NCBI GenBank assembly: GCA_009760855.2 | Contig: WPIO01000453.1 | Coordinates: forward strand, 1-43,172 | Length of the DNA: 43,172 nucleotides | Reading direction: 5' to 3' | DNA from: Cristatella mucedo | Lineage: Eukaryota > Bryozoa > Phylactolaemata > Cristatellidae | Shown: positions 39,870 through 43,172 of the stretch, piece after piece | Numbering within the stretch: the first letter of the stretch is position 1 | How the letters are laid out: each line of letters opens with the position of its first letter | Position numbers and translations under genes: made by a program | The notes under the pieces: generated by a model | What the model was told of the DNA's origin: nothing | What the model saw: only the letters and a program-made list of their open reading frames with translations | The model's database searches: none

Positions 39870-40980
39870 TTACAGCAAAGGAGACACGTGCTCAAACTGC
39901 TGGGACTTGAAGACTAGCCTTGCAGCCATATTCATTGTCCGCTGAAGTAGCATAATAGCTTTCTTTGGCAGCCCAGCCAAAAGGGAGTTACAATTATCAA
40001 GCCGAGACAGAGCTAAGGAGCTAGTTAAGTATTTTACAAGCCACCGTGGGAGACAGCTCCTATTCTTGGATAGGGATCGGACGTGATGGCTAGCTGTAGA
40101 GGTAGTCTTCTGAATGAAGCTTTTTAAATTGAGGCAGCTGTCGAACATGACACCTAAATTTCGAGCACGTGATGATGGTCGCACAATAGCATCGCCTATT
40201 AGAACAGCAAAGCTTTTTACTCCAGCCACACGCTTAGGGTGTCCTATGAGCAGCAGTTCGGTTTTACCGTCATTTAATTTCAGGAAGTTTTCAGACATCC
40301 AGGATCGAATATCGGCAAGGCAAGCATTCAGTTTCTCAGTTGCCGCAGCAGATTCCGACGGTTTGAATGACAAATACAGCTGAGTATCGTCAGAATAGAA
40401 GTGATATCATATTCCATGGGCCTTAATCACTTTTCCCAGAGGTTGTGTATAAATGGAGAACAGCAAGGGACCGAGTACAGACCCTTGAGGGAATCTACAG
40501 GAGACCCTTCTCGTGTCTGCGACCTGACCCCCACACGACACGGATTGAACACGATCAGGCAAGTATCATTTAAACCATGCCAGTGCTTCGTCTGCCAGAC
40601 CGATCGTTGTTCTCAATCGTTCAAGCAGAACTTCGTGATCAATGGTGTCGAAGGCAGCCGACAGATCTAGCAAAGCTAGGCCAGTGAAATTCCCGTCGTC
40701 GTTGCCACGTAGAATGTCATTGTTAACACGGTGGAGAGCATTTTCAGTAGAGTGCTGCTTCTTGAACCCCGATTGAAATTTTTCTGACGTTCCATTATTT
40801 TCAATACGTTCAACCAGCTGCTTAGCAACAATTTTTTCAAGAATCTTTGATAAGAACGGAGGAAGGTATACCGGGCGATTTTTTGCAAGGACCTCTGTGT
40901 CTAATCCAGGCTTTTTGGAGTGGGTCTAACGATTGCCGATTTGAAGGACTTGGGGACAACCCCTCTTCTCAAAGAAGCAT
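39870..40980 (-). pseudogene. LINE B reverse transcriptase domain
   Basis: Readable motifs in order: an RPVYLPPFLSKILEKIVAKQ-type entry, KFQSGFKKQHSTENALH, motif A ALLDLSAAFDTIDHEVLLER (40630-40690), motif B PQGSVLGPLLFS, motif C HFYSDDTQLYLSF (catalytic YSDD rather than YADD) and SWMSENFLKLNDGKTELLLIGHP. There is a TGA just before motif C (near 40410) and another stop before the RVQS block. From 40373 to 39870 the frame is open for 167 codons, through the thumb region. Confidence 0.85.
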
Positions 40981-40993
40981 TAAAAATCTTGGG

Positions 40994-41965
40994 TTATGGC
41001 AGGGCTAAGTTGGTCTGCAAGTGAAGACCACAGAGATGAAGGTCTTCAGGAGACGAGCTCTTTTTGCTAGACCTCATTAAGGCAGCCTCATCACTTGCAG
41101 AAACCTCTGAGAATCTTTTAAGGAAGGTCACAGGTTGAGGAACGGCGATTGCTTTGGTCGGAGGAGGCTTAATGGAGGCACGAATGTGTACAATGTTTTC
41201 AGTAAAGAAGGCTGAAAACTTTTTGGTTGAGCCCTTAATATCTGGGGAGTATGACCTCACAGCATTAGCCAGTAAATGGTTTACTGTCTTATAAATCTGT
41301 TTAGTGTCCGACTGGCAGGAATTAAGCTTTCTAATGAAAAAAAAGCCCGTGTTTTTAAGCTTTCGGGTGTAAACTCGAAAGAAGTCTTTAAAATTGACTC
41401 GATCTGCCTCAGACCCCGATTTCTTGAAACGACGTTCTAGCTTGCGCTTAACCCGGCACATCTTAAAGAGTTTTTTTGTAAACTGAAAGGAATCTCCACG
41501 ACTTTGAACACGGATAGAGCGAACGGGAGCATGCTTGTCAAGAGCACTCCTGAGTGTCATGTTCATCGCATCAGTCAGGGTATCGAGGCTGCCGGTCGAG
41601 TCTGAATGCATATCAAGAAGATCTGCAACACAAACAGATTTAAAAAACTTGTCCATGTCAATGCTTTGTAAGTTACGTCGTTTGGCAAATTCGACATTAC
41701 CCTGTACGTACGAGGAAGCAGGAACAGTAAACGAGACCGAACAATGATCTGAGAGGGTCAGTGGGCGCACCACAAGGTCAGTGGGGAGGACATCCTTAGT
41801 GATCACGAGATCTAGAGTGTGGCCACCGAAGTGGGTACTATGAATTATGAGTTCGGCCAAACCAAAATTTCCCAGACAGTCAAGAAATGAGTGGACCTGG
41901 CTGTTGCTAGGGTTGTCAACGTGAATATTGAAGTCTCCTACAATCAGTAACGGCTTGTCACACAC
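40994..41965 (-). pseudogene. LINE B endonuclease C-terminal part and linker, 323 open codons
   Basis: Open frame beginning MCDKPLLIVGDFNIHVDN (the GDFN strand of APE-type endonucleases), then GGHTLDLVIT and LSDHCSVSFT (the catalytic SDH), followed by a basic linker and a segment ending near the RT entry. The first Met is internal; the true frame enters from the upstream part through a frameshift near 41970-42040. Confidence 0.85.
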
Positions 41966-42036
41966 AAATATTTTAGCGAGGAACTCTGAAAACTCCTCTT
42001 AAAACAAGTTTAGACACCCAAAAGGAGGCTGGTATG

Positions 42037-42675
42037 TCACAACAGTGAGCGGCACTGTCTTTGATGATGACCTGATAGCAACCGATTCAAACGATGACCC
42101 ATGCGAAAAATTGCACATTTTATAACCATGCGATTCGTGAACAACAATTGCAACCCGCCACCAACTTTTTCAGAACGCATGGACTGATAAAATGAGAACC
42201 CGGGTGGAGTGGTCTCGGAAATACAGCTACTGGAACAAGGCGTCATCCAGGTTTTGGTAAGCAGAAATTCATCTAGCTTCTCACGGACCACCTGATCCCG
42301 GATAAGTAACGCCTTGGTTTTTAGCGAGCGGACATATAGTAGGCGGAATTTAAGAGGCTGTCCAACAACTCGGGGACGGCGATGAAGTGGCTTATATTCT
42401 TTACCGTTTGTATCCGGCCCGGCGGACGCTGGCTCTTTGAATTTGAGATGGACCTTAGTAACGGCCGTCGGACGACGTTTCACAACGTGCTGGGCTACGG
42501 CGGGTAGGCTACTACCGCAACAAGTATTATTCAGCGCTTTAAACTTACAAGTCTTAGGTTTGATAGCCGTGCTGTTGATAGGGCGAATGCAGGATGCAGG
42601 AAGGTTCTCACTGACCCACCGGTGAAGGCCATGTTTCTGCCATCGTACTTGGCTGTGGTTTCTGAGGCCGGCCAT
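42037..42675 (-). pseudogene. LINE B ORF2 N-terminal part, start of the endonuclease
   Basis: 212 open codons. The first 110 are basic and unrecognised. From about residue 112 it reads LLYVRSLKTKALLIRDQV, then EFLLTKTWMTP (usually T-E-T-W; the catalytic Glu is Lys here), GFSFYQSMRSEKVGGG and FTNRM, the first half of an APE-type endonuclease. The Glu to Lys change and the frameshift after it show the copy is inactive. Confidence 0.8.
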
Positions 42676-42680
42676 TTACG

Positions 42681-43145
42681 ATTTATCTTAAGCAGAATAC
42701 TTCAAGCTGAACTAGATTCAGAGTCTTGCATTTAAAAGCTGTCGATCTTGTGCTTTGTTTTATAAGTGCTTTTTTAATCAAAACTTTTGCCACACTGAAA
42801 ACACAGTCAACAGTCAACCCACCCTTGTGCAGAATAATGAGCTGAAGGTTTAGGGTTTAGGTTTAGGTTTAGGTTTCTGAAGGCAACGCAACACGGCAGC
42901 TGGAGCGACGATAGCCATATAAATAATAACCAGATAAACTAGACGCAAGCCAAGAGACAGCGACTAATATTCGTGACAACTATTCATTCCTTTTTAAATA
43001 TCTTATTGGATACATATAAATGCCTATATTCGATTGGAAATAAAACAGCTTTTAGCCTGCAGATAGTTGCATGATGCAGAGAGAGCTGCTCATTGGCAGA
43101 GACTGCTGGACTCGCTGTTACGTTAGCGAAGCCGAGCATTTAGTT
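42681..43145 (-). other. 3' flank of the next array member (P4)
   Basis: Colinear with 30060-30530, the 3' flank of P3: CTTCAAGCTGAACTAGAT, CTTGTGCTTTGT, TTGTGCAGAATAATGAG, AGATAAACTAGACGC, CCTGCAGATAGTTGC and TTAGCGAAGCCGAGCATTT. The P4 exons would be expected just beyond the right edge, on the minus strand. Confidence 0.6.
42846..42876. repeat. Short GGTTTA-type telomere-like repeat
   Basis: Five units of GGTTTA/GGGTTTA in a row. P3's colinear flank (about 30240-30260) has no such array. Confidence 0.8.
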
Positions 43146-43146
43146 G

Positions 43147-43172
43147 AACGAATTAAAGAGCTTGAGCAATTT
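43147..43172. repeat. 26-nt exact match to P1 intron 2 at the window edge
   Basis: The last 26 bases are identical to 6046-6071, which lies in intron 2 of P1. The bases before it match the 3' flank of P3 instead. Confidence 0.75.

Larger units (their letters stand above)
39395..42680 (-). mobile_element. LINE family B, longest copy: endonuclease plus reverse transcriptase
   Basis: A nearly complete ORF2 of a CR1/L2/Jockey-like non-LTR element, minus strand, broken by a few frameshifts and stops. Order from the right: N-terminal region and first endonuclease part (42037-42675), second endonuclease part with linker (40994-41965), RT (39870-40980), C-terminus and 3' end (39395-39870). The 3' terminus has short TACATTACATTACGTTAC-like repeats. 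The copy is inserted exactly at the edge of the 3' flank of P4. No ORF1 is recognised, so the 5' end may be truncated. Confidence 0.85.

Noticed and set aside
1-43172. CRISPR arrays, operons, rRNA or viral genes
   Set aside because: No regularly spaced repeats, no ribosomal operon-like organisation, no rRNA signature and no capsid, envelope, protease or integrase motifs; the RT sequences all belong to non-LTR elements with APE-type endonuclease.

Overview
The window is nuclear DNA of an animal, most likely an aquatic invertebrate, although the species cannot be named from sequence alone. The signs are GT-AG introns, secreted modular domains of metazoan type (signal peptide, PAN/apple, F5/8 type C), non-LTR retrotransposons with APE-type endonucleases, tRNA-derived SINEs and many trinucleotide microsatellites. 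No bacterial gene organisation, CRISPR array or rRNA is present.

The main content, hidden in short exons on the minus strand, is a tandem array of paralogous genes, called P0 to P4 here from left to right. Each reconstructs as six exons: (1) a signal peptide of 17-18 residues, (2) a six-cysteine PAN/apple-like domain in one phase 1-1 exon, (3) a short linker exon of 50-54 nt, and (4-6) a C-terminal F5/8 type C (discoidin) domain split over three exons. P0 shows only exon 1 (265-316); the rest lies off the left edge. P1 spans 3149-7127, P2 10300-23158 and P3 30621-35405. P4 is visible only as its 3' flank at the right edge (about 42680-43172). Promoter-proximal DNA, introns and 3' flanks are also paralogous, so the array arose by duplication of genomic segments rather than by retrocopying.

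The readable copies carry different lesions. P1 has two in-frame stops, a frameshift, a weak first donor and no last exon. P2 has a frameshift, a lost acceptor and two stops. P3 is intact across all six exons (843 nt, 280 codons plus stop) except for one TAG at the start of exon 4. If functional members exist they are probably P0, P4 or copies outside the window. The likely role of an intact protein is extracellular ligand or carbohydrate recognition or adhesion; this is inferred from domains only.

The DNA between exons and genes is largely retrotransposon debris. LINE family A (RT plus separate endonuclease pieces) ends in a conserved hairpin and an (ATT)n tail and occurs about ten times. 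LINE family B has its longest copy at 39395-42680 (minus), with endonuclease and RT domains broken by a few stops and frameshifts. Three tRNA-derived SINE-like elements are present. A composite block (LINE A 3' end, about 500 bp of non-LINE DNA, then LINE B) occurs twice, at about 27840-29690 and 36875-38490, and contains a hairpin whose arms co-vary between the copies. The remaining spacers hold AT-rich microsatellites and a few unrecognised ORFs of low credibility.
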